Assembly (NCBI GenBank): GCA_015521115.1
Contig: WAOT01000055.1
Coordinates: 1 to 32,276 of the forward strand
DNA length: 32,276 nucleotides
DNA from: Desulfurococcales archaeon
GTDB taxonomy: Archaea > Thermoproteota > Thermoprotei_A > Sulfolobales > Acidilobaceae
Direction of reading: 5' to 3'
Below are positions 1-6,711 of this stretch, piece after piece. Both the position numbers and the translations under genes were made by a program. Each line of letters opens with the position of its first letter. Within the stretch, counting starts at the first letter, position 1. The notes beneath the pieces were generated by a model. That model made no database searches and had not been told where the DNA came from. It saw nothing but the letters and a program-made list of their open reading frames with translations.

Positions 1-30
1 GTGCTATGGGAGGGCGGATGTGGTGTCCGC

Positions 31-849
31 CTAGGAGGCCGGCTCTAGCTTTATGAGGTGGAAGGTGTACGTTACAGGGTTTTCGGGGGTTCTGACGTCT
101 ACTACCATTGTTATTATGGCTGGGACGCTGTCGATCTTCGCTACAACCATGTTGTATACTGGTATGCTCCACTTGCCCGATATGCTCAACCTCCTCGATA
201 TGCTCAGTATGAGGCTGTTTATCTGTGTTCCGCTGAAGTTCGTCTTACCGAAGCTGACGTATACGTTCACTATGCCGGGAGTCTGGTTCCTCGGCTTTAT
301 CAGGCCGGCATACTGTCTCCAGTCTATCTGGAGTGCTTTGCCTAGGAAGCAGTGCATGTAGACGGGGGCTATACCGGGGAATGGGTGTATCTCGACCGTC
401 TGCGCCTGCCCTCCCGGAGTGGGGGTTGGCTGGGCTGCTGTCTCATTGTATTTGAAGACGAGGCTTGTCGCGAATGGTTCCTCATAGTAGGCGGTAGCGT
501 TTATCCCCTTGGCTGTTATGTTAGTCCCGTTCGAGTACTCTATGTGGATGTATTCGAGCTTGCTACCGTACTTGTAGGTTACTGTAGCGTTTAGCTCCCC
601 GTTGATGTAGAACTCTATCTTGCCCGTCCTGTTCCCGGGGTTGTTGGATAGCTTTACGAGGTAAACGTTGCCCTCCTGGTCTGTTATGTTGTACTCCATG
701 TACTTGACGTGGTCTAACACGCTACTGATACCGCTGCAGCCTTCGACCAGGCGGAGGGGGGCTAGGCTTGAATAGTACAGGTATAGCCCTACTACGCCCA
801 GCACCAGAGTGAGTATGAATAGCGAGGCAATCAACGCCTTAATGTTCAC
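31..849 (-). CDS. Membrane-anchored, sequon-rich extracellular protein, unknown function
   Basis: I do not recognise a family. The 272-residue product starts at a GTG and opens with a short basic stretch and one hydrophobic segment (about residues 5-27), which looks like an uncleaved signal anchor. The remainder is polar and rich in beta-prone residues. It carries about nine N-x-S/T sequons (for example NIT, NRT, NAT, NGT, NET, NQT, NFS), far above chance, and two cysteines (in VEGCSG and YMHCFLG) that could form a disulfide. A low-complexity PTPTPGG linker near residues 140-146 splits it into two halves. Together these indicate a cell-surface glycoprotein facing outward. It is divergent from the zinc-ribbon gene. 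Open frames on the plus strand opposite it have poor composition and are shadows. Coding status is fairly sure; function is unknown. Confidence 0.75.
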   Translation of the reverse strand: MNIKALIASLFILTLVLGVVGLYLYYSSLAPLRLVEGCSGISSVLDHVKYMEYNITDQEGNVYLVKLSNNPGNRTGKIEFYINGELNATVTYKYGSKLEYIHIEYSNGTNITAKGINATAYYEEPFATSLVFKYNETAAQPTPTPGGQAQTVEIHPFPGIAPVYMHCFLGKALQIDWRQYAGLIKPRNQTPGIVNVYVSFGKTNFSGTQINSLILSISRRLSISGKWSIPVYNMVVAKIDSVPAIITMVVDVRTPENPVTYTFHLIKLEPAS

Positions 850-925
850 ACGTCACACCCCACACTCTACACCTTACAGACCGGCCCCCACATGATCCCA
901 GGCGTGGAGTGGGGCCCGAGGGGTA

Positions 926-935
926 GAATTTAAAT
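926..935. promoter_or_regulatory. TATA-like box between divergent genes
   Basis: The stretch GAATTTAAAT, containing the 8-bp palindrome ATTTAAAT at 928-935, is the only strongly AT-rich spot in a GC-rich spacer. Its centre lies about 44 bases before the ATG at 975, placing a start site near 958 and leaving a short leader with an AGGAGGGTG ribosome-binding sequence at 958-966. Because it is symmetrical it could also serve the minus-strand gene. This is inference from position and composition only. Confidence 0.45.
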
Positions 936-974
936 CCACTCACACCAGCACCCACCCAGGAGGGTGAAAAGAAT

Positions 975-1238
975 ATGACGTTAGGCCTCAACAAAGGGAC
1001 GAACGCCCACGGCCATATAGGGTGGGTCACGGTCAGGTGTAGAGTTTGCGGCCGCTACCTAAGCCTCACAGGCCAGAAGCCAGGGGCAGCTAGGAGGATA
1101 GAGGTTGTCTACTACTGCCCGAAGTGCGCTAAAGACTATGGCGCATACTTCTGCGCCGCAGACGCCCGCATGCTAAAGTATACATGCCCCTTCTGCGGTG
1201 GCCCCCTCAAGCAGGTGACACCGAGGTTCGAGGAGTAA
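975..1238 (+). CDS. Small zinc-ribbon protein
   Basis: An 87-residue protein with seven cysteines: CxxC pairs at residues 22/25, 48/51 and 71/74, plus C60. This spacing suggests two zinc sites of the zinc-ribbon type. The ATG start is supported by an AGGAGGGTG sequence 8 bases upstream and a TATA-like box at 926-935. There is no signal peptide or membrane segment, so it should be cytosolic. Such small archaeal ribbons often bind nucleic acid or act as adaptors, but nothing here fixes a role. It is followed at 33 bases by another small gene and then by dph6, all on the same strand, so the three may be co-transcribed. Function unknown; coding status good. Confidence 0.75.
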   Translation: MTLGLNKGTNAHGHIGWVTVRCRVCGRYLSLTGQKPGAARRIEVVYYCPKCAKDYGAYFCAADARMLKYTCPFCGGPLKQVTPRFEE

Positions 1239-1271
1239 CCTCCTTAAACCCCCTTAACGGGGTTCCCTCAG

Positions 1272-1613
1272 ATGCCTGAAAAGTTTCCCCAGGTGCGGGA
1301 GCACTACGTGGAGGAGCACGCCCGCGTCCTAGAGGTCATCGAGCCAGACGGCACAGCCACCTACTCCATAGACACGTGGGCACTCCTCGAGGGGGAGCCT
1401 GAGGGCATGGAGTGCATAGAGTCCAAGAGGTCTGGGGCTAAACTGTGCTACAAGGATCTCGGGCGCTGCACAGGCGTAATCCTAGTGACACCCGGCAGGG
1501 TCGAGCTCATAAACCTCCGGCTCAAAGCAGATCCCGGCCTCGACCCGGCGGTGGCCAAGAGGGAGTGTGAGGAGGTTGCAAAAGAGGTTTTGCAGCCTGT
1601 TGAGTGGGGGTAA
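1272..1613 (+). CDS. Conserved-looking hypothetical protein upstream of dph6
   Basis: A 113-residue cytosolic protein of alternating charged and hydrophobic stretches, with no membrane segment. It has four cysteines (in GMECIES, AKLCYKD, GRCTG and RECEE), which are not arranged as a classical zinc ribbon. The N-terminal half (AYSID-like strands, WALLEG) looks beta-rich and the last third looks helical. I do not recognise the family. The start is the ATG at 1272. A possible 6-bp hairpin (AACCCC/GGGGTT, 1247-1264) lies just before it and could touch its translation start. The 3' end overlaps dph6 by 47 bases, which implies translational coupling and shared transcription. Confidence 0.65.
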   Translation: MPEKFPQVREHYVEEHARVLEVIEPDGTATYSIDTWALLEGEPEGMECIESKRSGAKLCYKDLGRCTGVILVTPGRVELINLRLKADPGLDPAVAKRECEEVAKEVLQPVEWG

Positions 1614-2310
1614 GGACAGCAACTATGCCCTCTACCGCGCCCTGAGGGAGGGCTGGGAGCCCTCTTGCATCCTTGTCGTCGAGAGTGGGCGTGAGGATAG
1701 CTGGATGTTCCACACGCCCCATGTGAGGCTAGCACTCCTCCAGCTCGAGGCCATGGGGCTCAGGGGGAGGGCGGTACTCGAGAGGGTGTCCGGCGTTAAG
1801 GAGAGGGAGGTGGAGGAGCTCGAAGAAATACTCTCAAGGCTACATGGGGAGAAGGGTTTCGACGTTATAGTCGCGGGCGCGCTCGCCAGCAGGTACCAGT
1901 ATGAGAGGGTCAAGAGGATAGCTGAGAAACTCGGCGTGGAGGTCTACGCCCCAGCATGGCAGGTCGACCCCGAGGAGTATATGAGGAGGCTAGTAGGGGA
2001 GGGCTTCAAGTTCATTATAACTAGGATCGCCGTAATGGGACTCCCACCCCGTCTTCTAGGTGTGCCCATACACCTGGTGCTGGAGGAGATCCTGGAGAGG
2101 AGTAGGAGGTACGGGTTCCACCCGGCCTTCGAGGGTGGGGAGGCCGAGACCCTAGTATATGACGCCCCACACTATAGGCTCAAGCTCTGCCTCAAGGGTA
2201 GGCGGGTTAGCGTGGGGATGTTCGAGCACAACTTAGTGGTAGAGGAGGTGGAGTTGAGGGGGAAAGAGGAGGCTGAATGTATACGTGTTAACGGCGAGTC
2301 TTACCCCTAG
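1567..2310 (+). CDS. dph6: Diphthamide synthase, ATP-dependent amidase Dph6
   Basis: Dph6-family ATP pyrophosphatase, which catalyses the last step of diphthamide formation: amidation of diphthine on a histidine of elongation factor 2, using ATP and ammonium. The N-terminus carries the PP-loop signature SGGKDS (residues 13-18), and the C-terminal region has the family motif EGGEAETLVYDAP (about residues 193-205). The middle segment GALASRYQYERVKRIAEKLG is also typical. At 247 residues it is close to normal length for archaeal members. The GTG at 1567 lies inside the preceding gene; a TTG at 1576 is possible but leaves the GGAGG too close. It converges with the acylpeptide hydrolase gene, sharing a 4-base overlap (CTAG) of the two stop codons. 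Confidence 0.9.
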   Translation: MRRLQKRFCSLLSGGKDSNYALYRALREGWEPSCILVVESGREDSWMFHTPHVRLALLQLEAMGLRGRAVLERVSGVKEREVEELEEILSRLHGEKGFDVIVAGALASRYQYERVKRIAEKLGVEVYAPAWQVDPEEYMRRLVGEGFKFIITRIAVMGLPPRLLGVPIHLVLEEILERSRRYGFHPAFEGGEAETLVYDAPHYRLKLCLKGRRVSVGMFEHNLVVEEVELRGKEEAECIRVNGESYP

Positions 2311-4058
2311 ACCCTGCCCTCCTCGGCTCTAGCCAGGAACAGTACAGCGGGCCATAGGATCTTGAGGACATCGTCAACCGTGTTGACCGCGTGGCCCATA
2401 TCGGGGGCGACGTGGGCCTCCACCCTCTTCCCCAGCTCGGTCGCCTTCTCTATGAAGTGGAGCACCGGTTTAAGGGGTGTGCGTGTGTCGTTCTGCGGCT
2501 GTATGAGGGCTAAGGGCTCCCTCAGGTTCTCCACGTATGTTATAGGGCTCCTCTCCCTCCAGAGCTCCCTCCTGCCGGCGAAGATCATGTCTATGAACAT
2601 CCTGAAGACGGCATCGCTCAACTCATACATCTCCTCCCAGTCAGCGACACTAGCTCCCGCAACGCCGGCCCTGTAGAGGCCGGGCTTGCGTGTTAAGCTG
2701 CAGAGGGTCATGTAGCCGCCGTAGCTGTAGCCCATCACGTAGAGGTGGGAGGCGATGCCCGAGTTGAGGGCCCATTTTGCGGCTGCCGTTATGTCCTCGA
2801 GCTCCCCTCCGCAGGGGTCTCCGACGATCTTCAGCCTCCACCTCTCCCCGTACCCCGTGCTACCCCTATAGTTTGGCATGACGACGTTGAAGCCTGCCAG
2901 GGCGAGGGAAGCGGCGAATATGTCCCACACGTCTGCGTCCTCGGAGAAGGGGCCTCCGTGGACTAGGACAACAGTGGGGCCTGGCCTGCCCGCCCTCCGG
3001 CTCTCTAACACGAGGACGGGAACCCTTTCCCCGTCGAAGCTCTCGACCCAAGTGAATGATGAGCCTCCTATAGCCTCAGCAACATAACCCGGCACGTCCC
3101 CCTGGAGGATGGGCTCCCCCGTGTCTAGGGATATTATGCGGGGCGGTGTTGAGAGGCTGGTATGCGATGCCACCAGCCTCCCCCTCCACTGGTAGACCGC
3201 ACCGTGAAGCCCTGTTGGGGCGGGGATCTCCTTGCCGTCCAGGAAGATCCTACTCCTACCGTTCTTCCTCGCCACAGTAACTAGCGAGCCGTCCCTGGTC
3301 ACGCCTATGTAGTTGAATGACCGGGGCTGGAAGCCCTCGAGGTCAGTATAAGGTAGTTGGAGGGGTGCAGGTCTATCGCCGCCCGGCTCTATGACCTTGA
3401 GAACCGCGTCCTCCGGGCGTTCAACAGAGAACACTATACTACCCTCCGGGGTGAACCGGGCTGCCGCCACGCTACCCTCAGGGTCGCTATAGACGCTGAC
3501 ATTACCGCTCTCCAGGTCAACGGTGAAGAGCTGGAACCGGCCCGACATGAGGGCTTCCGGCCCTAAGGAGCCTATGCCTGTGGCGTAGGGGTAGTGGAGG
3601 TCGGTGACCATGGCCATTCCCTGGAGGGTGGCCACTTTCCTAGTACCGCTCCCCTCGGAGAGGAAGAGGGCCACCTCTGCAGCGGAGGATGCACTATAGA
3701 CTATCCGCTCCCCGTCGTAGGCCACACCCATTATCCTGGCCGGTTCTACACCTGGAACCCTCTCCTCCTCCCCCGGCCTGTCCGGGTCTATTGTGAAGAG
3801 GGCGTGCTGCTCCTTCCCCCTGGCAACGTCCCTCGCGATAACTACCCTGTCAGCATCGTATGGGGCCTCAGCTACCAAACTGACAGGCTCCCTGTTAAGT
3901 CTTACGAGCTCTTTACCATCGTAGGAGTAGACATTAGTGGCCCCCTCACGCAGGGCGAAAACGAGTAGCCGCCCGCCCGCTAGGACTCCGCGGAGACCGT
4001 ATAGGTCAATATTGAGGAGACCGATCATCTCGTCCAGGAGCTTAGCGTACTTGTGCAT
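2307..4058 (-). CDS. apeH: Acylpeptide hydrolase (acylaminoacyl peptidase, S9 family)
   Basis: Serine peptidase of the prolyl oligopeptidase family, releasing N-acylated amino acids from peptides in the cytosol. Residues 1 to about 320 look like the seven-bladed beta-propeller that gates the active site, and about 330-583 is the alpha/beta-hydrolase domain. The nucleophile sits in GYSYGGYM (S445), the acid in QPQNDTRTP (D524) and the base in DMGHAVNT (H556); the oxyanion region HGGPF is present. I counted these positions from the C-terminus, and they match the triad I recall for the Aeropyrum pernix enzyme (582 residues). Length is 583 residues, so the gene is full length. It converges with dph6 and is divergent from the mini membrane protein gene at 4182. 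Substrate preference cannot be read from sequence. Confidence 0.95.
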   Translation of the reverse strand: MHKYAKLLDEMIGLLNIDLYGLRGVLAGGRLLVFALREGATNVYSYDGKELVRLNREPVSLVAEAPYDADRVVIARDVARGKEQHALFTIDPDRPGEEERVPGVEPARIMGVAYDGERIVYSASSAAEVALFLSEGSGTRKVATLQGMAMVTDLHYPYATGIGSLGPEALMSGRFQLFTVDLESGNVSVYSDPEGSVAAARFTPEGSIVFSVERPEDAVLKVIEPGGDRPAPLQLPYTDLEGFQPRSFNYIGVTRDGSLVTVARKNGRSRIFLDGKEIPAPTGLHGAVYQWRGRLVASHTSLSTPPRIISLDTGEPILQGDVPGYVAEAIGGSSFTWVESFDGERVPVLVLESRRAGRPGPTVVLVHGGPFSEDADVWDIFAASLALAGFNVVMPNYRGSTGYGERWRLKIVGDPCGGELEDITAAAKWALNSGIASHLYVMGYSYGGYMTLCSLTRKPGLYRAGVAGASVADWEEMYELSDAVFRMFIDMIFAGRRELWRERSPITYVENLREPLALIQPQNDTRTPLKPVLHFIEKATELGKRVEAHVAPDMGHAVNTVDDVLKILWPAVLFLARAEEGRV

Positions 4059-4093
4059 CTCTAGGCACCGTCATGGAGTAGAGGGTGGCTCTT

Positions 4094-4116
4094 ATACAAA
4101 AAAGTTTATGAATACA
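4094..4116. promoter_or_regulatory. AT-rich promoter region between apeH and the mini membrane protein
   Basis: The sequence TATACAAAAAAGTTTATGAA stands out from GC-rich surroundings. Read on the minus strand it gives a TATA-like element (TTCATAAACT) about 40-50 bases before the apeH start at 4058, a good distance for a short-leader transcript. For the plus-strand gene at 4182 it would leave a leader of about 50 bases. Assignment is inferred from position and composition. Confidence 0.4.
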
Positions 4117-4181
4117 TATGCTCCAATATTGCCCCAGCTCTTACACTCTCTGGGAGCGGTGCTAGACGAGTGTTAACTTTA

Positions 4182-4397
4182 ATGGACGCATTCGGCGGAC
4201 ACATGATGGACATGGGCTGGTTCGGCGGCTTCTGGATGGTGTTCTGGATCCTGCTCTTAGTGGTCATTATAGTGGCTGTAGTGAAGCTCCTCGAACCCTC
4301 AAACACTGGGAAGAGGGAGCTCGAAGACCTGAGATACGAGGTCAGGAGGCTCAGGGAGGAAGTGAAAAGGCTGAGGGCAGAGGAGGCGGAGGATTAG
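4182..4397 (+). CDS. Mini membrane protein with Met/His-rich N-terminus and coiled-coil tail
   Basis: A 71-residue product if started at the ATG at 4182; a GTG at 4170 would add four residues. The first ten or so residues are rich in Met, His, Gly and Asp (HMMDMG). One transmembrane helix follows (WMVFWILLLVVIIVAVV), and then a charged heptad-like tail with repeated L-R-E-E-V patterns that should form a coiled coil in the cytosol. It converges with the NikR-like regulator through a 4-base stop overlap (TTAG). The Met/His cluster could bind a soft or divalent metal, which would suit the neighbouring regulator and P-type ATPase, but that is inference. No family is recognised. Confidence 0.65.
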   Translation: MDAFGGHMMDMGWFGGFWMVFWILLLVVIIVAVVKLLEPSNTGKRELEDLRYEVRRLREEVKRLRAEEAED

Positions 4398-4774
4398 ACT
4401 GGGAGCACGACCACCTTCTGAACACCACGGAGACCCCTCAAGGTTCTCGCAAGCCCGCTAGCCCTCTCCTTCCCCTCAACTATTATGAGGGTCAGGCACC
4501 TCCCCTCCCCTAGAGTCGCGTGGAAAAGGCCCCGTAGGTCTTCAGCTACCGAGTAGGCGGCTGCCACGATCTTCTGGTCTACTCTCGGGTACTCTTTGTG
4601 GCTGCTTGCAACGAGGATCGCGTATGCGATCCCCTCCTCACGGCCTCCCCCTCCGAGCTTCTCTTCCAAGGCCTCCCTGACTAGCTCGCTCCTGCTCCTA
4701 TAGCCTAATTCGACTACCGCAGTGTTCAACTTAGCTACTAGCTCCTCTGGCAGGTTGATCGAGATCACTACCAT
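4394..4774 (-). CDS. NikR/CopG-like ribbon-helix-helix transcriptional regulator
   Basis: A 126-residue regulator. Residues 1-45 form a ribbon-helix-helix DNA-binding domain (VVISINLPEELVAKL, then RSRSELVREALEEKL). The C-terminal 75 residues resemble the NikR metal-binding ACT-like domain: FHATLGEGRCLTLIIVEG aligns with the NikR segment that ends in the metal-binding cysteine, keeping one His and the Cys, with another His in SSHKEYPR. NikR proteins sense nickel, so a metal sensor is likely, but the exact ligand set differs and the metal is open. An SD-like GGGAGG sits 8 bases before the ATG. It is divergent from the P-type ATPase gene; the 104-base spacer contains repeats that could be its operators. 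Confidence 0.82.
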   Translation of the reverse strand: MVVISINLPEELVAKLNTAVVELGYRSRSELVREALEEKLGGGGREEGIAYAILVASSHKEYPRVDQKIVAAAYSVAEDLRGLFHATLGEGRCLTLIIVEGKERASGLARTLRGLRGVQKVVVLPV

Positions 4775-4797
4775 GGGGATCCTCCCTTGTTGTTAGG

Positions 4798-4813
4798 AAG
4801 TTGTTATCAACTT
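4798..4813. promoter_or_regulatory. Inverted repeat AAGTTG-TTAT-CAACTT, candidate operator
   Basis: A perfect 6-bp inverted repeat with a 4-base spacer lies in the spacer between the NikR-like regulator and the P-type ATPase, 24 bases before the regulator start on the minus strand. It overlaps the region where a transcript of the regulator gene would begin, the usual place for autorepression. Binding by the adjacent ribbon-helix-helix protein is inferred. Confidence 0.4.
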
Positions 4814-4852
4814 ATTAACTCTATCATACGTATCTGCACCGTTTTATTAACT
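4812..4852. promoter_or_regulatory. Two direct copies of TTATTAACT between regulator and ATPase
   Basis: TTATTAACT occurs at 4812-4820 and again at 4844-4852, 32 bases apart (about three helical turns). The second copy, preceded by GTTT, sits about 30 bases before the ATPase start at 4879 and can act as its TATA box. The first, read on the minus strand as AGTTAATAA, sits about 40 bases before the regulator start and can act as its TATA box. They could instead be, or also be, regulator-binding sites. Confidence 0.45.
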
Positions 4853-4878
4853 GTCACGGGCGCCTGTCTGACGGGGGT

Positions 4879-6660
4879 GTGCGGTGTATGAGCATAGACC
4901 ACGATGATAGCCGTGAGGAGGGGCTCTGGGGCGAGCTAGCATGGTTCATAGCTCTGGGGGTAGTGAGCCTACTGGGGATAGCGTTTGAGCTGGCCGGCCT
5001 AGAGAGCGTGGCTGAGGTAGCACTACTGGTTGCGACCCTGATACTGTCGTCCCGTTTCGTAGTCGAGCTCGTATCTGAGTCCAAGTTCACTGTTGACCTG
5101 CTCATGGCATTCGTCGGCGCAGTGTCCCTATACTACGGCTTCGCCCTGGAGGGGCTGATAGTCCTAGCACTCTACAGTGTGGCGGAGGTTCTCGAGGAGA
5201 GGGTTGAGAGGCTGGCTGAGAGGAGCATTAGCTCCGCTGTGAAGCTCCTCCCCAAGAAGGCTCTAGTTGTGAGGGACAGGGAGGCTGTGGAGGTAGACGT
5301 TGAGAGTATTGAGCCCGGCGATGTTGTCATTGTCAGGGTTGGGGAGGCTGTACCTGCCGATGGCTTGAGCCTCAGCGGAGGCCTTGTGGATATGAGTGTT
5401 GTGACGGGCGAGTCTATCCCCGTAAGGGTAAGGCCTGGGACGCCACTGCCTAGCGGTTCCGTCGTAATAGAGGGCCCGGTTAGGGTCAGGGTCTCAAGGC
5501 GACCTAGCGACAGCTTCGTCCAGAGGCTAGTTAGGGAGGCAGTCGAGTCGATGGAGAGGAGGCCCCGCGTTACCAGGCTCCTCGAGAAGTACACGCCCCA
5601 TATGACAGTCGCTGTACTCTCTCTGTTCGCCATGGCACACCTAATGGTGGGCCCTGAGAGGGCGCTCTCAATCGTGTTAGCAGGTTGCCCAAGCGCCTTC
5701 ATAATAGGGTCAAGTTTTGAGGCGAGCTACCTTATAGCTAGGGCCGCTAGGAGGGGCGCCCTCATTAGGGGCGGGGAAGCCCTGGAGAGGGGTAAGAGTA
5801 TCAAGGCCGTAGTCCTGGATAAGACGGGTACACTCACAAGGCCCAAGATAATATTGAACGGGTCTCAGAGGGAGAGGGAGATCCTAAGGCTTGCAGCCGC
5901 GGTCGCAGTGAACAGTAGACACCCTATAGCCCGGGCAATTGCAATGGCCTACCCAGACCCCGGCCTCGCCGTTGAGCAGGTCAGGGAGGTGAAGGGTAGG
6001 GGTATTGAGGCGGTTGTCCAGGGTAGGAGGGTGTGGATCGGCCAGGGCTCGCTCCCCGCGTGTGAGAAGAGCGTTAAAGTCCAGGTAGAGGGGCTCGGGG
6101 CCGCCGAGTTCTGCGTGCAGGACGAGGTAGACCCCGCCTCCCACAGCCTTATACAGTATTTCAGGAGGAGGGGGTTTAGGGTTATAATGGCGAGCGGTGA
6201 CAGGCGTGAGGCTGTAGAGACCGTTGCCAGGTCATTGGGGGTAGACGAGTTCTACTATGAAATGAAGCCCCAGGACAAGGCAGGGCTCGTTGAGAAGATT
6301 AGGAGAGAGTCGGGCCCGACCGCCTTCGTAGGAGACGGTGTAAACGATGCGGTAGCAATGGCCAGATCTGACTTCTCCATAGCCGTTGGAGACCTAAGCC
6401 TCACCCGGGCTGTCGCAGACGCCGTCGCACCCGGGGGCGCTAGCCAGGTGCTCCTCATATTCAGCTCCACGGAGGGCTACTGGAAGGGCCTTCTGACCGC
6501 CTTTGCGACCGCGGCCTTAATCAAGGCAGTCATAGCCTCCTTGGGCCTTATAGGACTACTGCCCCTACCATTAGTAGCACTCCTAGGGGATGACGGCTCA
6601 ACTATAGCTGCTGTGGCTGCAGGAGCTATATTGTCGTCCAAGGTGTTGGAGACACGCTAG
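4879..6660 (+). CDS. P1B-type heavy-metal-transporting ATPase with Cys-Pro-Ser motif
   Basis: A membrane ATPase of 593 residues that should export or otherwise move a transition metal. The actuator motif TGES is at 176-179, the phosphorylation site DKTGT at 314-318, the P1B-specific HP dipeptide at 348-349 and the hinge GDGVND at 485-490. The intramembrane metal site reads CPS (270-272) rather than the common CPC, SPC, CPH or TPC. The last membrane region carries LLGDDGST, recalling the acidic or HEGG-type motif in zinc/cobalt pumps. There is no N-terminal HMA domain; the protein begins with a short acidic His-containing leader. The start may be GTG 4879 or ATG 4888. It is divergent from a NikR-like regulator, which probably controls it. 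The transported metal cannot be fixed from sequence. Confidence 0.9.
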   Translation: MRCMSIDHDDSREEGLWGELAWFIALGVVSLLGIAFELAGLESVAEVALLVATLILSSRFVVELVSESKFTVDLLMAFVGAVSLYYGFALEGLIVLALYSVAEVLEERVERLAERSISSAVKLLPKKALVVRDREAVEVDVESIEPGDVVIVRVGEAVPADGLSLSGGLVDMSVVTGESIPVRVRPGTPLPSGSVVIEGPVRVRVSRRPSDSFVQRLVREAVESMERRPRVTRLLEKYTPHMTVAVLSLFAMAHLMVGPERALSIVLAGCPSAFIIGSSFEASYLIARAARRGALIRGGEALERGKSIKAVVLDKTGTLTRPKIILNGSQREREILRLAAAVAVNSRHPIARAIAMAYPDPGLAVEQVREVKGRGIEAVVQGRRVWIGQGSLPACEKSVKVQVEGLGAAEFCVQDEVDPASHSLIQYFRRRGFRVIMASGDRREAVETVARSLGVDEFYYEMKPQDKAGLVEKIRRESGPTAFVGDGVNDAVAMARSDFSIAVGDLSLTRAVADAVAPGGASQVLLIFSSTEGYWKGLLTAFATAALIKAVIASLGLIGLLPLPLVALLGDDGSTIAAVAAGAILSSKVLETR

Positions 6661-6711
6661 CAGTGGTATAGACGGGGCGTGAAATTCTCCCCACCCCCAC
6701 ACTTCTGAGCG

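Noticed and set aside
13-31. Hairpin GGCGGA/TCCGCC at the window edge as terminator of the first gene
   Set aside because: Only six pairs, no T-rich tail, and it overlaps the stop codon of the minus-strand gene; the other side of the junction is outside the window.
53-594. Three open frames on the plus strand opposite the sequon-rich surface protein
   Set aside because: Their translations have no coherent domain, signal or coding-like composition, while the minus-strand frame has a clear anchor and repeated sequons.
1247-1264. Hairpin AACCCC/GGGGTT as a transcription terminator
   Set aside because: There is no T-run after it, and the downstream gene on the same strand begins within eight bases; too weak to list as a terminator.
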